A stretch of 13,059 nucleotides of DNA from DASXMX01 sp036794395. Its GTDB lineage: Bacteria; Planctomycetota; Phycisphaerae; Tepidisphaerales; Tepidisphaeraceae. The translations under genes and the position numbers were made by a program. Shown here in pieces: positions 6,630 through 13,059 of the stretch (its first letter is position 1; every line of letters starts with the position of its first letter). The DNA is taken from the NCBI GenBank assembly GCA_036794395.1, contig DAIRGS010000202.1, forward strand, positions 1 to 13,059, written 5' to 3'. The notes under the pieces were generated by a model. The model searched no databases. It had not been told where the DNA came from and worked only from the letters and a program-made list of their open reading frames with translations.

Positions 6630-7397
6630 TCATACGACCACGTTGGCTTGCCACGTTGCTGTGATTGTCGTGTGGTAGCGACACGTTGCGGTGAGTTCCG
6701 CGGTCGGATTGCGCATTACGCGGGCCACCGGCTTGGTTTCGAGATTGCCCACAAGTACAAGCCAGTAGTCAATACGGCGCAAAAGGGCCTCGCTCCACTC
6801 CCGGTCGGTGAATAGAATCCCGCCACGCTTATGTTTCAAGCCTTTTACTTCGATGACTACGTTTGGGCGATCCTTTACGCCAAAGTCGTATCCCCCGGCG
6901 TGGGTCCGGTGATCCAGTAAGTGAGTTTCTTGCACATCCACGATTTCAGCCGAATTCTCCATGAAATATCGTTCGGCGAGGCCACCCGTGCGGAGTCGCT
7001 CTGCAACGTTATAAAGCTGCTTCGTCCTTGCAGGCTTACTGAGTGGCCGGACGACTTCTTGCAGGGCCTCGTCGTCGTGCCGAAGGATACGATCAACCAT
7101 TTCAACGAGTGCACGGTCGCTCACTTCGCAAAGCTCTCCCATAACGCGTTGGCGATCTGGACGGGGCGGGCGCTTCCACCAGCCGCGGCGTGCATTCCCG
7201 TGAACTGGATCGAACTCGTCTCGAAGATTCTTCAGAGAAGTTGGAACGATCTTTAACAAGCCGCCGGCTTCGTCGAAAGCGTCCTTCCAAGTCTTGCAAT
7301 TCCGTGCCGCAAGGTATTCGTGGTCAAGGCGGCTCATGGCATAACCAACTATCAACGCCGAGGTTTCTAACAAGCGCTTCGGGGATTCGGTCGGCAT
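6630..7397 (-). CDS. DUF3883 / PD-(D/E)XK restriction endonuclease-like protein
   Basis: A 255-residue protein of two parts. Residues 1-110 are helical with LIVGYAMSRLDHEYLAARN, a TWKDAF segment and SLKNLRDEFDPVHGNARRGW, a recurring N-terminal module in restriction-type proteins. Residues about 138-225 form a DUF3883 (NOV_C) nuclease-like core: GLAERYF (Glu142), GGYDFGV (Asp171), VVIEVKGLKHKRGGI (Glu183, Lys185) and a TDREWSEA helix followed by YWLVLVG. The GYD..IEVK set is the PD-(D/E)XK metal-binding pattern, so DNA cleavage is plausible. The frame extends upstream to a TTG (7499), but ATG 7397 gives the family-like start. It is convergent with the DUF4928-like gene, whose stop is 119 bases away with no gene between, and divergent from the small gene at 7504. 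Specificity is unknown. Confidence 0.72.
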   Translation of the reverse strand: MPTESPKRLLETSALIVGYAMSRLDHEYLAARNCKTWKDAFDEAGGLLKIVPTSLKNLRDEFDPVHGNARRGWWKRPPRPDRQRVMGELCEVSDRALVEMVDRILRHDDEALQEVVRPLSKPARTKQLYNVAERLRTGGLAERYFMENSAEIVDVQETHLLDHRTHAGGYDFGVKDRPNVVIEVKGLKHKRGGILFTDREWSEALLRRIDYWLVLVGNLETKPVARVMRNPTAELTATCRYHTTITATWQANVVV

Positions 7398-7503
7398 CGG
7401 GGGAATGGTACTTAAAGTCCGTGGACTTCGAAACGAGAAGCATGACACTGGGCCTTGATCACGTCCGTGTCGGGACTCGTCACCAGCAATGGAGAACAAA
7501 TCA

Positions 7504-7713
7504 ATGGCCGACCGTCACATCATCGTGGTGCGTGTTAAAGGAGGCGAGGTAACTGACGTCGATTTCTGCTCGTGTTGTCCAGGGGTAACCGTGCAGGTGC
7601 AAACGTACTTCAGTTCCGACGATGTTCTCGATGCAGGAGATGCGTTGCCGGCTCTATCGAGGGATGAGCGTGGGGCATACCGAACTGCCTACTACGAATC
7701 TGACGACGAGTGA
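7504..7713 (+). CDS. Small 69-residue protein with CSCC motif
   Basis: The product begins MADRHIIVVRVKGGEVTDVD and continues FCSCCPGVTVQVQTYFSSDD, then an acidic tail ending YYESDDE. It is a short beta-rich, acidic protein with three cysteines in CSCC. ATG 7504 has GGAGAA at 7491-7496, 7 bases upstream; an earlier in-frame ATG at 7489 would overlap that site. Small proteins with the V.V.GG.V.DV...PGV.V.V pattern occur on plasmids and in accessory islands and have no assigned function as far as I know. It diverges from the DUF3883 gene across about 106 bases and probably belongs to the same accessory segment. The frame after its stop stays open (7714-7818). Confidence 0.6.
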   Translation: MADRHIIVVRVKGGEVTDVDFCSCCPGVTVQVQTYFSSDDVLDAGDALPALSRDERGAYRTAYYESDDE

Positions 7714-7818
7714 TTAGAGCGCGCCGCGATTGTTTGGCGCTTTGGGAGGCATTTGGTCCGAGAGATCTTCGGGGACGAGTATTGGATGAACGCGGATGGG
7801 ACGGTGGAATCGACTTAA
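7714..7818 (+). other. Open in-frame continuation after the small gene's stop
   Basis: After the TGA of the 69-residue gene the same frame stays open for 34 codons: LERAAIVWRFGRHLVREIFG then DEYWMNADGTVEST and TAA. The composition looks protein-like (amphipathic helix, few rare residues). It has no start codon except an internal ATG encoding the last ten residues. It may be the tail of a broken gene or a longer original protein split by the TGA; it may also be chance. Confidence 0.3.
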
Positions 7819-7840
7819 TGGGGTGGGATTGAAATGGGGG

Positions 7841-7899
7841 ATTTCAGATTTGAGAATTTGAGATTTCGGGTGAGTGGGGGCGCAGGGACGGCGTCCCTG
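7841..7899 (-). repeat. ATTTGAGA-type repeat and CAGGGAC hairpin
   Basis: Two adjacent elements lie just downstream of the amidohydrolase. The first, 7841-7866, is a near-tandem ATTTCAGATTTGAGAATTTG plus AGATTT. The second is a perfect hairpin CAGGGAC-GGC-GTCCCTG at 7883-7899. The hairpin could end amidohydrolase transcription on the minus strand, but no T-run follows it, so it is called a dispersed palindrome rather than a Rho-independent terminator. Confidence 0.45.
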
Positions 7900-7913
7900 G
7901 GCTTTGGGATATT

Positions 7914-8870
7914 TTAGAGTTTGAAGAGTGCTTTGGCGTTGTCGTGGAGGATTTTTTGGGGGATTTGGGGGGTGGGGGAGAGGCGTTGGAGGGTGTGGAT
8001 GATGAGCCATCCGAGGCAGGTGGGGCCGCGGCCGATGGTGTCGTTGCAGTCGCTGCCGAAGAGGAGTTTGTTTTGGTGGCGGGTGAGGAAGTCGCGGGCG
8101 TTGTCTTCGTCGCGGTTGAAGAAGTTGAGGCCGGAGCCGGCGGAGGTGTCGGCGAACATGTTGGGGTAGTCGGAGAGGTAGCGGTCGGTGAGTCCGCCGG
8201 GCGCGACTTTGCCTTTGGGGTAGAGGGTTTTGGGGTCGCAGTTTTTATCCATATAGGCCCAGAAGGTCTGGGCGTGGCCGATGAAATTCACCTTGGGGTA
8301 CTTCTCGAGGATCTTGTGGAAGTTTTCGATGTGGAGGTTGTAGGTTTCGTGCTGGAAGTGCATGAGGACCGGCACGCCGAACTCCTGGGCGACCTCGGCG
8401 ACCATTTCGATGGGGGGAGAATCGCAGGGGACGGCGAATTTTTGTTCGCCGATGCCGATGCCGCCGAGCTTGAGGTAGCCGGTGAGGACTTCTTTCGCGC
8501 CGGGGACATCGGGGACCTGGTTGGAGTAGAAGCGGTATGCGTCGGGGTGTTGGGTGGCGAGATGAATGCAGGTATCGACGCCGCCGGCCTGGGCGTCGAG
8601 GCCGTTGGTTTTGCCATCGTGAGTGGAGGGGGTTTTCACGGGAGCGCCGGCGGGGAGGAGGAGGGTTTGGGTGACGCCCATGGCTTTCTGGTGGCGGAGG
8701 AGTTGGTCGTCGGTTCGGCCGGAGTAGTTGGTGTGCTGGTGGATGTCGATGATCGGGCCGGTCGGTTGGGTTTCCTGGGCATCGGCATCTGGGATGAATG
8801 AGGCGGCGAGGATCGCGGCGGAAGCGGAGAGGATGTCGCGGCGGGTGGGGGTGGATGGGTGGCGGGGCAT
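7914..8870 (-). CDS. Tat-exported amidohydrolase (amidohydrolase_2 family)
   Basis: A 318-residue metal-dependent hydrolase of the TIM-barrel amidohydrolase_2 family. An N-terminal twin-arginine signal is visible (TRRDILSASAAILAASF, Arg10-Arg11, with AxA-like cleavage near residue 31), so it acts outside the cytoplasm. Metal-ligand motifs are in the usual order: IDIHQH (His44, His46), VLMHFQH (His171), FIGHAQ (His199) and FGSDC (Asp274). Family members hydrolyse or decarboxylate small cyclic or aromatic substrates; the substrate here cannot be read. ATG 8870 begins right at the Tat region. The frame is open upstream for 165 codons, but that part is translated repeat sequence and is left out. 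No good ribosome-binding site is seen. It appears to be a single-gene unit. Confidence 0.85.
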   Translation of the reverse strand: MPRHPSTPTRRDILSASAAILAASFIPDADAQETQPTGPIIDIHQHTNYSGRTDDQLLRHQKAMGVTQTLLLPAGAPVKTPSTHDGKTNGLDAQAGGVDTCIHLATQHPDAYRFYSNQVPDVPGAKEVLTGYLKLGGIGIGEQKFAVPCDSPPIEMVAEVAQEFGVPVLMHFQHETYNLHIENFHKILEKYPKVNFIGHAQTFWAYMDKNCDPKTLYPKGKVAPGGLTDRYLSDYPNMFADTSAGSGLNFFNRDEDNARDFLTRHQNKLLFGSDCNDTIGRGPTCLGWLIIHTLQRLSPTPQIPQKILHDNAKALFKL

Positions 8871-8995
8871 GGTTGATATTACATCTTGGCGAGGGTGCGA
8901 GGACAAGGAAAGGGGGGATTCGAAGTGACGAGAATGGTGGGTATCCGGGGAAAGGCAATCAACGTCGCTTGGAAAGGAAGGCACCTGGCCTTCGC

Positions 8996-9036
8996 CCTCA
9001 CCCCAGCCCTCTCCCGGGGGGAGAGGGGGCAAGAAG
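8996..9036 (+). repeat. CCCTCTCCC palindromic repeat, copy 1
   Basis: CCCTCACCCCAG precedes a perfect hairpin CCCTCTCCC-GGG-GGGAGAGGG (arms 9007-9015 and 9019-9027), followed by GGCAAGAAGG. It is the same element as at 13010-13049 but in the opposite orientation. This palindromic family is scattered in the intergenic DNA of many bacteria. It lies in the 382-base space between the amidohydrolase and HD-GYP genes. Confidence 0.7.
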
Positions 9037-9103
9037 GCGCGATGACTTCGTGCGCTGCAAAACCTGGAACTCAATACATGAATGCTGGAATGACAATGAA
9101 TAC

Positions 9104-9194
9104 GAGCACAGAGGGCACAGAGGACACGGAGGGGAAGCGGTGGAGTCAGGTTGTATTCTCTGTGCCCTCTGTGTTCTCTGTGGGCTCTGTGTTT
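9104..9194. repeat. Inverted pair of CACAGAGG repeats
   Basis: Left arm 9104-9132 reads GAGCACAGAGGGCACAGAGG then ACACGGAGG. Right arm 9156-9194 reads TTCTCTGTGCCCTCTGTGTT then CTCTGTGGGCTCTGTGTTT, its near-complement, so transcripts could form a long stem with a loop of about 23 bases. It is a paired, well-preserved version of the repeats at 43-131 and 3161-3210. Nothing gene-like is seen in the remainder of 8871-9252. Confidence 0.7.
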
Positions 9195-9252
9195 AGTTTG
9201 TTTAGTGGCGGGCGGACGAAGGGGGAAGTGGGGGCGGATTCGAGATCTGGGG

Positions 9253-10269
9253 TCAGGCGGCTTGCAGGTATTGATCGGCGTAGCGTTCGCGGATGTCGAG
9301 GAATTGTTGTTCGCAGGCGAGGAAGGCGTCGACGATTTCGGGGTCGAAGTGGGTGCCGCGTTCATCGATGATCATGGCTTTGGCGACATCGTGGGCGAAG
9401 GCGTTTTTGTAGACGCGTTTGGTGGTGAGTGCGTCGTAGACGTCGGCGACGGAAACGATGCGGCCGCACAGGGGAATGTCGCGGCCTTTGAGGCCGGCGG
9501 GGTAGCCGGTGCCGTCAAACCGCTCGTGATGGGTGGCGGCGATGTTCCGGGCCATGCGGAGGAAGCGCGCCTCGGGGTGCTGACGGAGGGCGGCGTCCAG
9601 GGTTTGCGCGCCCAGGGTTGTGTGGCTCTTCATGATCTCGAACTCGCGGTCGCTCAGGCGGCCGGGCTTGAGCAGGACGCAGTCGGGGATGGCGACCTTG
9701 CCGATGTCGTGGAGCGGGCTGGTTTGGAAGATCAGGCGGACGTAGCCGCTGTTGATCTCTTCGCCGAAGGTGCCGCGGGTAGCGAGGTATTGGGCGAGCA
9801 GGCGGGAGTAGTTGCAGACGCGCTCGAGATGAGCGCCGGTTTCGGGGTCGCGGGATTCTGCGAGCTTGGCGAGGGCGAAGATGGTTACATCGCGCGTTTC
9901 GAGCGACAGGATGCGCTCGCCGATCTGCACGCGGAGCAAAAGTTCGGGGGGGTTGAAGGGCTTGGGGATGAGGTCATCGGCTCCGGCGGAGAGGCCTTCG
10001 ATCGTATCGTTGCTGCTGTTTCGGGCGGTGAGCAGGATGAGATAGATGTAGCCGCCCGCGTCGCTGTTGCGGATGCGGCGGCAGAGTTCCAGGCCATCCA
10101 TCTCGGGCATGGTCCAGTCTGAGATGACCAGCCGGCAGGCTCCGCGGGCGACGATCTCCATCGCCTCGATCCCGTTGGAGGCGGTCTCGACTTCATAGCC
10201 GGCGCGCGTCAGGGCGTGACGGAGCATTTCGAGGGCGATCGGGTCGTCGTCGGCGATGAGGATCCGCAT
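9253..10269 (-). CDS. REC-HD-GYP response regulator (c-di-GMP phosphodiesterase)
   Basis: A 338-residue two-domain protein. The receiver domain (residues 1-120) has the acidic pocket DDD at 8-10, phospho-acceptor Asp51 in SDWTMPEMDGL, Thr81 and Lys103 in IPKPF. The output domain (about 125-330) is a full HD-GYP: ESRDPETGAHLERV, SPLHDIGKVAIPD (His187-Asp188), HHERFDGTGYPAGL (His247, His248, GYP 255-257) and SVADVYDALTTKRVYK. All catalytic motifs are intact, so hydrolysis of cyclic di-GMP, switched by phosphorylation from a sensor kinase, is likely. ATG 10269 has GGGAGG about 10 bases upstream. No partner kinase lies in the window. It would link an environmental signal to c-di-GMP-controlled behaviour such as attachment or exopolysaccharide. 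Confidence 0.93.
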   Translation of the reverse strand: MRILIADDDPIALEMLRHALTRAGYEVETASNGIEAMEIVARGACRLVISDWTMPEMDGLELCRRIRNSDAGGYIYLILLTARNSSNDTIEGLSAGADDLIPKPFNPPELLLRVQIGERILSLETRDVTIFALAKLAESRDPETGAHLERVCNYSRLLAQYLATRGTFGEEINSGYVRLIFQTSPLHDIGKVAIPDCVLLKPGRLSDREFEIMKSHTTLGAQTLDAALRQHPEARFLRMARNIAATHHERFDGTGYPAGLKGRDIPLCGRIVSVADVYDALTTKRVYKNAFAHDVAKAMIIDERGTHFDPEIVDAFLACEQQFLDIRERYADQYLQAA

Positions 10270-10791
10270 GGATCAGCCGCCTCCCGATGTTTGGCGCGGG
10301 TAGGCGAAATTGCTTCCACGGCCGAAATGTGTGATTTTTACTGCCTTCATCGCTCACCCGATCAACCCGCAACACATGGCACGGAGCGTGCCCGCCAGAC
10401 ACTCCGGCTACGCAATCGTCATCGGTCGGATAGCGGGGTGAATCAAGTGATGCGAGGGCGGGTTGTGGTGGGGGTGGCAAAAGCGGGGAGCCCTTACGTC
10501 CTTATCGGACGAGATGGCCGTGTGTGGTTCCGCGCCATTGCAGTAAGTGACACGGCTTTCCAAGCCGTGGACGGGGGAGCTGCGGGTCCGGCGCAGCGTG
10601 AGATGTGGGAAAACCGACTCGCCGGAATTGAGCATTTTCTGGGGGCAGATTCAGAAGGTTGTCCAACTGTCGAAACTTGGTTTTCCCTAATCGGACCCGT
10701 CGCTGATGGTCAAACCCCTCGATCATGGGCTGGAAGCCCCATGCCACGAAGCGCAGAATCGCGTGGTCATTGGGATTAGGCGTACGGGCTC
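10270..10791. other. 522-base gene-poor spacer with hairpin repeats
   Basis: No convincing gene is found between the HD-GYP start and the WD40 protein stop; open frames here lack ribosome-binding sites and family features. Three short palindromes of a similar style are present: GGCACG-GAG-CGTGCC (10378-10392), CACGGCTT-TCC-AAGCCGTG (10551-10569, perfect) and CATGGGCT-GGA-AGCCCCATG (10724-10743, one bulged base). The last could lie in the 3' trailer of the WD40 gene. No T-run follows any of them. Confidence 0.55.
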
Positions 10792-12987
10792 TCAGCGTTT
10801 CTGGGCGACGGGCTGGGTTGTGGGGGGAGAAGTGCCTTGCAGAGTCATTTCAGATTTGAGCGAATCGAGCCGGGACTTTGCGAGCTTGACGGCGGCGGCG
10901 TTTTGTTGCTCGGTCTGGGCAAGCTTCCGAAGTTCGGCCGAGGTCGAATCGACTTCTTTTGTTTTTGTTTCGATGAGTTGTGGTAACGCCAGCGCCGCGG
11001 CTCGCTCCACTTCGAGGGTTTTCCCCGCTCTGGAAATGCTTTTCATCGCCAGATCGACTTCATTGGAATGGACGATCGTCGCGCGGTCGGCGTCATCCAT
11101 GGCCATATTGATGCCGTCAAATCGTGCTTTCGCACTGGCTGCTTCGTCGACAAGTGCCTGATCGTACCGGGACCCGCGAGCCTCATCGGACAAGTGCTGA
11201 GCTGCTAGACCGAAATCGCGTGCGAATACAAGTATCCGATAATAAAGATGCCTCGCCTCCGAACGGCGCAATTCTGCAAGTTTGAGTTTGTCATTTTCGG
11301 CAACCAGCGCGTCTTCAAGTCCCCTGATCATCTTCGGTTCGTCCGTCGCATGCTGCTGTGCGGCTTTGAGTTCTGTTGACGCTCGATCTGCCGCGGCGCG
11401 CGCGGCTTTTGCAGCCAGGCTGATTTTTTCGAGAGCGGCCTGCTTCGATGCCAGATCGCTTCGAGCTTGTGCTGTGTCGAGCTTGAGCTTGAGCAATTTG
11501 GCCTCGGCGAGGCGCTTGGAGGCGAGATTGAATGCCGCCGCGTCTTTGTCGAACGCGGCCTGGGCTGCGGTGAGCTCCTGGTTGGCCGTGGCAATGCGCT
11601 CGCCCATGGCGGGGGGATTGGCGGTGATGTCGCCGACCGGCTTGGCGGTTTGCGCATCAAACACGCGGACGGAGCCGCTCCAATCGCCAGCAACGATGCG
11701 CTTGCCTTCACCATCAAACGTGGCGTGCAGGGCGATGTCGGGGAAGGCTGTGGTAGCGCCCAGGGCGGAGCCATCGGGCTTCCAGAGGCGAGCTACTTTG
11801 TCGCGGCCGCAGGTGACGAGCCGGCCGTCGTGGGTGAAAGAGATTGACGTGACGCCGGATGGATGGGCGTTCCATGTCTTGACGAGTTTGCCGGTGGGCA
11901 TGTCCCACAGTTTGACGGACCCGTCTTCGCTTGCTGAAGCGAGGATGTTGGAATCATCTCGGAAGGACAGGGATGTGATGGCGGCCTTGTGGCCGGTGAG
12001 TGAATAGAACTCGTTAGCGCTTTGAGATTCCCAGACCCACAGCCCGCCCTGTCGATCGCCGCTGGCAAGCAGGACGCCATCGGGGCTGTAGGCGACGGCG
12101 GTTAGCCAGTCGGTGTGTTTCTTGAGGGCGTGGAGGAGCTGGCCGTCGGAAGTGGAATAGATCTTGAGGGTCTTGCCCGGCCCGCCCAGGGCGACGGTGG
12201 ACTGATCGGGGGAGATGTCAGCCGCGATGACGGCGTCGAACTCATCGCCAACCTGGGTGATGCGATTGCCCGTCGCGACATCAAAGAGCACCGCGCGCCC
12301 GCTTTTTGCAGAAACGCCTCCGCCTACGAGCAGTGTGGTGCCGTTGCGACTGAAGCGCGTGACGTAAGGATCGCCATCGGGGAAAGGAAGGATGCCGAGC
12401 AGATCGAGCGTGGAGGTATTGTAGAGGAGGACTTGATGGCGTCCGCCCACGGCGACGAGCGGCGCCCAGGGACTGGCGGCGAGGCACATCAAAGCACCCG
12501 GACGTTTTGTGTAAACCACCGGCTCCAGCGATAGATCGCGCGGCATGGCGATGGGGCCGGCGGGGCGGGCGCTGGAAATTGTGGCAACCGCTAGATTCAT
12601 CTTTGGCTTATTCGAAGCGACCGCTTTGCCGCCGGCATTCTCAAGCAATCCGCCGGCGATCCACTGCTTGAAAATATTGATGTCCTTGTCGGGAAGTTTG
12701 GCCTTGCCTTTGGGCATCTTGGGATCTTCGATCTGAGCGACGACTTTGTAGAGGAGGCTTGCATCGGGATCGTTTGCAGAGGCGATGGGTCCGCTGTCTC
12801 CGCCAGTGAGGGCGGATTGGTAGGTGCTTAGATCCAGGNNNNNNNNNNTCTTGTCGGGATTGTGACAGGAGGCGCATTCGTTGCGGAGGATGGGGAGGAG
12901 GTGGTCTTCGAAGGTGACTTTGTCGGCGGCGCGCGCGGAAGTTGCGAAGAGCATTGCCAGAACGAAAGCATAGATCTGCCCTGCCAT
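10792..12987 (-). CDS. Cytochrome c (PSCyt1-type)-WD40-coiled-coil protein
   Basis: A 731-residue exported protein, split by a 10-base N gap that keeps the frame. A Sec signal peptide (MAGQIYAFVLAMLFATSARA, cleavage after Ala20) is followed by a planctomycete-type cytochrome domain: heme motif CASCH (38-42), HNPDK, LDLSTYQSALTGGDSG and the distal KMPKGKAKLP (Met91, probable heme ligand). Residues about 165-450 hold WD40 repeats, clearest in TGHKAAITSLSFRDDSNILA and SASEDGSVKLWD. From about 465 to 705 there is an Ala/Lys/Glu-rich coiled coil. The tail is Pro/Thr/Gln-rich. In planctomycetes such genes usually travel with DUF1549/DUF1553 genes; none is seen downstream, and upstream lies outside the window. 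It is probably periplasmic with a scaffold or redox role; the partner is unknown. Confidence 0.9.
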   Translation of the reverse strand: MAGQIYAFVLAMLFATSARAADKVTFEDHLLPILRNECASCHNPDKXXXXLDLSTYQSALTGGDSGPIASANDPDASLLYKVVAQIEDPKMPKGKAKLPDKDINIFKQWIAGGLLENAGGKAVASNKPKMNLAVATISSARPAGPIAMPRDLSLEPVVYTKRPGALMCLAASPWAPLVAVGGRHQVLLYNTSTLDLLGILPFPDGDPYVTRFSRNGTTLLVGGGVSAKSGRAVLFDVATGNRITQVGDEFDAVIAADISPDQSTVALGGPGKTLKIYSTSDGQLLHALKKHTDWLTAVAYSPDGVLLASGDRQGGLWVWESQSANEFYSLTGHKAAITSLSFRDDSNILASASEDGSVKLWDMPTGKLVKTWNAHPSGVTSISFTHDGRLVTCGRDKVARLWKPDGSALGATTAFPDIALHATFDGEGKRIVAGDWSGSVRVFDAQTAKPVGDITANPPAMGERIATANQELTAAQAAFDKDAAAFNLASKRLAEAKLLKLKLDTAQARSDLASKQAALEKISLAAKAARAAADRASTELKAAQQHATDEPKMIRGLEDALVAENDKLKLAELRRSEARHLYYRILVFARDFGLAAQHLSDEARGSRYDQALVDEAASAKARFDGINMAMDDADRATIVHSNEVDLAMKSISRAGKTLEVERAAALALPQLIETKTKEVDSTSAELRKLAQTEQQNAAAVKLAKSRLDSLKSEMTLQGTSPPTTQPVAQKR
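12839..12848. other. Assembly gap (10 N)
   Basis: Ten undetermined bases inside the cytochrome domain, between the codons for CHNPDK and LDLSTY. Four residues are unknown. The reading frame and the usual family spacing (DK, four residues, LDLS) are kept, so the true gap is probably 10 bases long. Confidence 0.95.
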
Positions 12988-13009
12988 CGCATCGATTCGA
13001 ACGGCGCGT

Positions 13010-13049
13010 CTGGTCCCCTCTCCCTTCGGGAGAGGGTTAGGGTGAGGGC
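13010..13049 (-). repeat. CCCTCTCCC palindromic repeat, copy 2
   Basis: Perfect hairpin CCCTCTCCC-TTC-GGGAGAGGG (arms 13016-13024 and 13028-13036) followed by TTAGGGTGAGGGCGGG. On the minus strand this equals the CCCTCACCC..CCCTCTCCC unit at 8996-9036, so the two copies are inverted relative to each other. It lies about 23 bases upstream of the WD40 protein start, in its probable 5' leader. Confidence 0.7.
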
Positions 13050-13059
13050 GGGTTTTAGT

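Noticed and set aside
7944..8801. Long plus-strand open frame (285 codons) opposite the amidohydrolase
   Set aside because: Rich in Gly/Val/Glu/Ala as expected for the complement of a high-GC gene; the minus strand has a Tat signal and all amidohydrolase metal ligands.
8871..9365. Upstream extension of the amidohydrolase frame by 165 codons
   Set aside because: It translates palindromic and CACAGAGG repeats and part of the HD-GYP antisense strand; the Tat signal begins at 8870.
9151..10122. Plus-strand open frame of 323 codons opposite the HD-GYP gene
   Set aside because: A mirror of a clearly coding gene with intact REC and HD-GYP motifs; its start lies in repeat DNA.
10216..10779. Plus-strand open frame of 187 codons in the spacer
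   Set aside because: It overlaps the HD-GYP start, spans hairpin repeats, and shows no family motif or ribosome-binding site.

Overview
The window is G+C-rich bacterial DNA that most resembles a planctomycete, probably from the Phycisphaerae side. The strongest indicator is the 731-residue protein at 10792-12987, which joins a one-heme planctomycete-type cytochrome c domain to WD40 repeats and a long coiled coil. The many dispersed palindromic and CACAGAGG-type repeats between genes fit as well. This placement is inference from gene style; there is no rRNA or marker gene here. The window also holds a 10-base N gap at 12839-12848.

Left part (142-3051, minus strand): an envelope-polysaccharide operon of three genes. 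They are a GT87-type membrane glycosyltransferase, a 47-residue single-span membrane protein, and a Wzx/MOP-type flippase whose start codon overlaps the stop of the small gene (ATGA). A DoxX-family membrane protein diverges from it at 3327.

Middle part (3744-7818): an accessory region. It opens with a gene-free stretch holding a cluster of TGTCGCA heptamers. A free-standing GyrI-like effector-binding protein follows, lying between two direct repeats of about 70 bp. Next comes a restriction-like cluster: an XRE-type regulator overlapping an HNH endonuclease (ATGA), a broken Vsr mismatch-endonuclease tail directly behind the HNH stop, a divergent 172-residue gene that looks like the C-terminal half of DUF4928 proteins, a DUF3883/PD-(D/E)XK nuclease-like gene, and a small cysteine-containing protein. 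No DNA methyltransferase is present. The cluster is therefore either the remnant of a Vsr-associated restriction-modification locus or a compact methylase-free defence locus.

Right part (7914-12987, minus strand): a Tat-exported amidohydrolase, a REC-HD-GYP response regulator (predicted c-di-GMP phosphodiesterase), and the cytochrome c-WD40-coiled-coil protein. The intergenic spaces (8871-9252, 10270-10791, 12988-13059) are filled with hairpin-forming dispersed repeats. I see no tRNA, rRNA, CRISPR array or complete insertion sequence.
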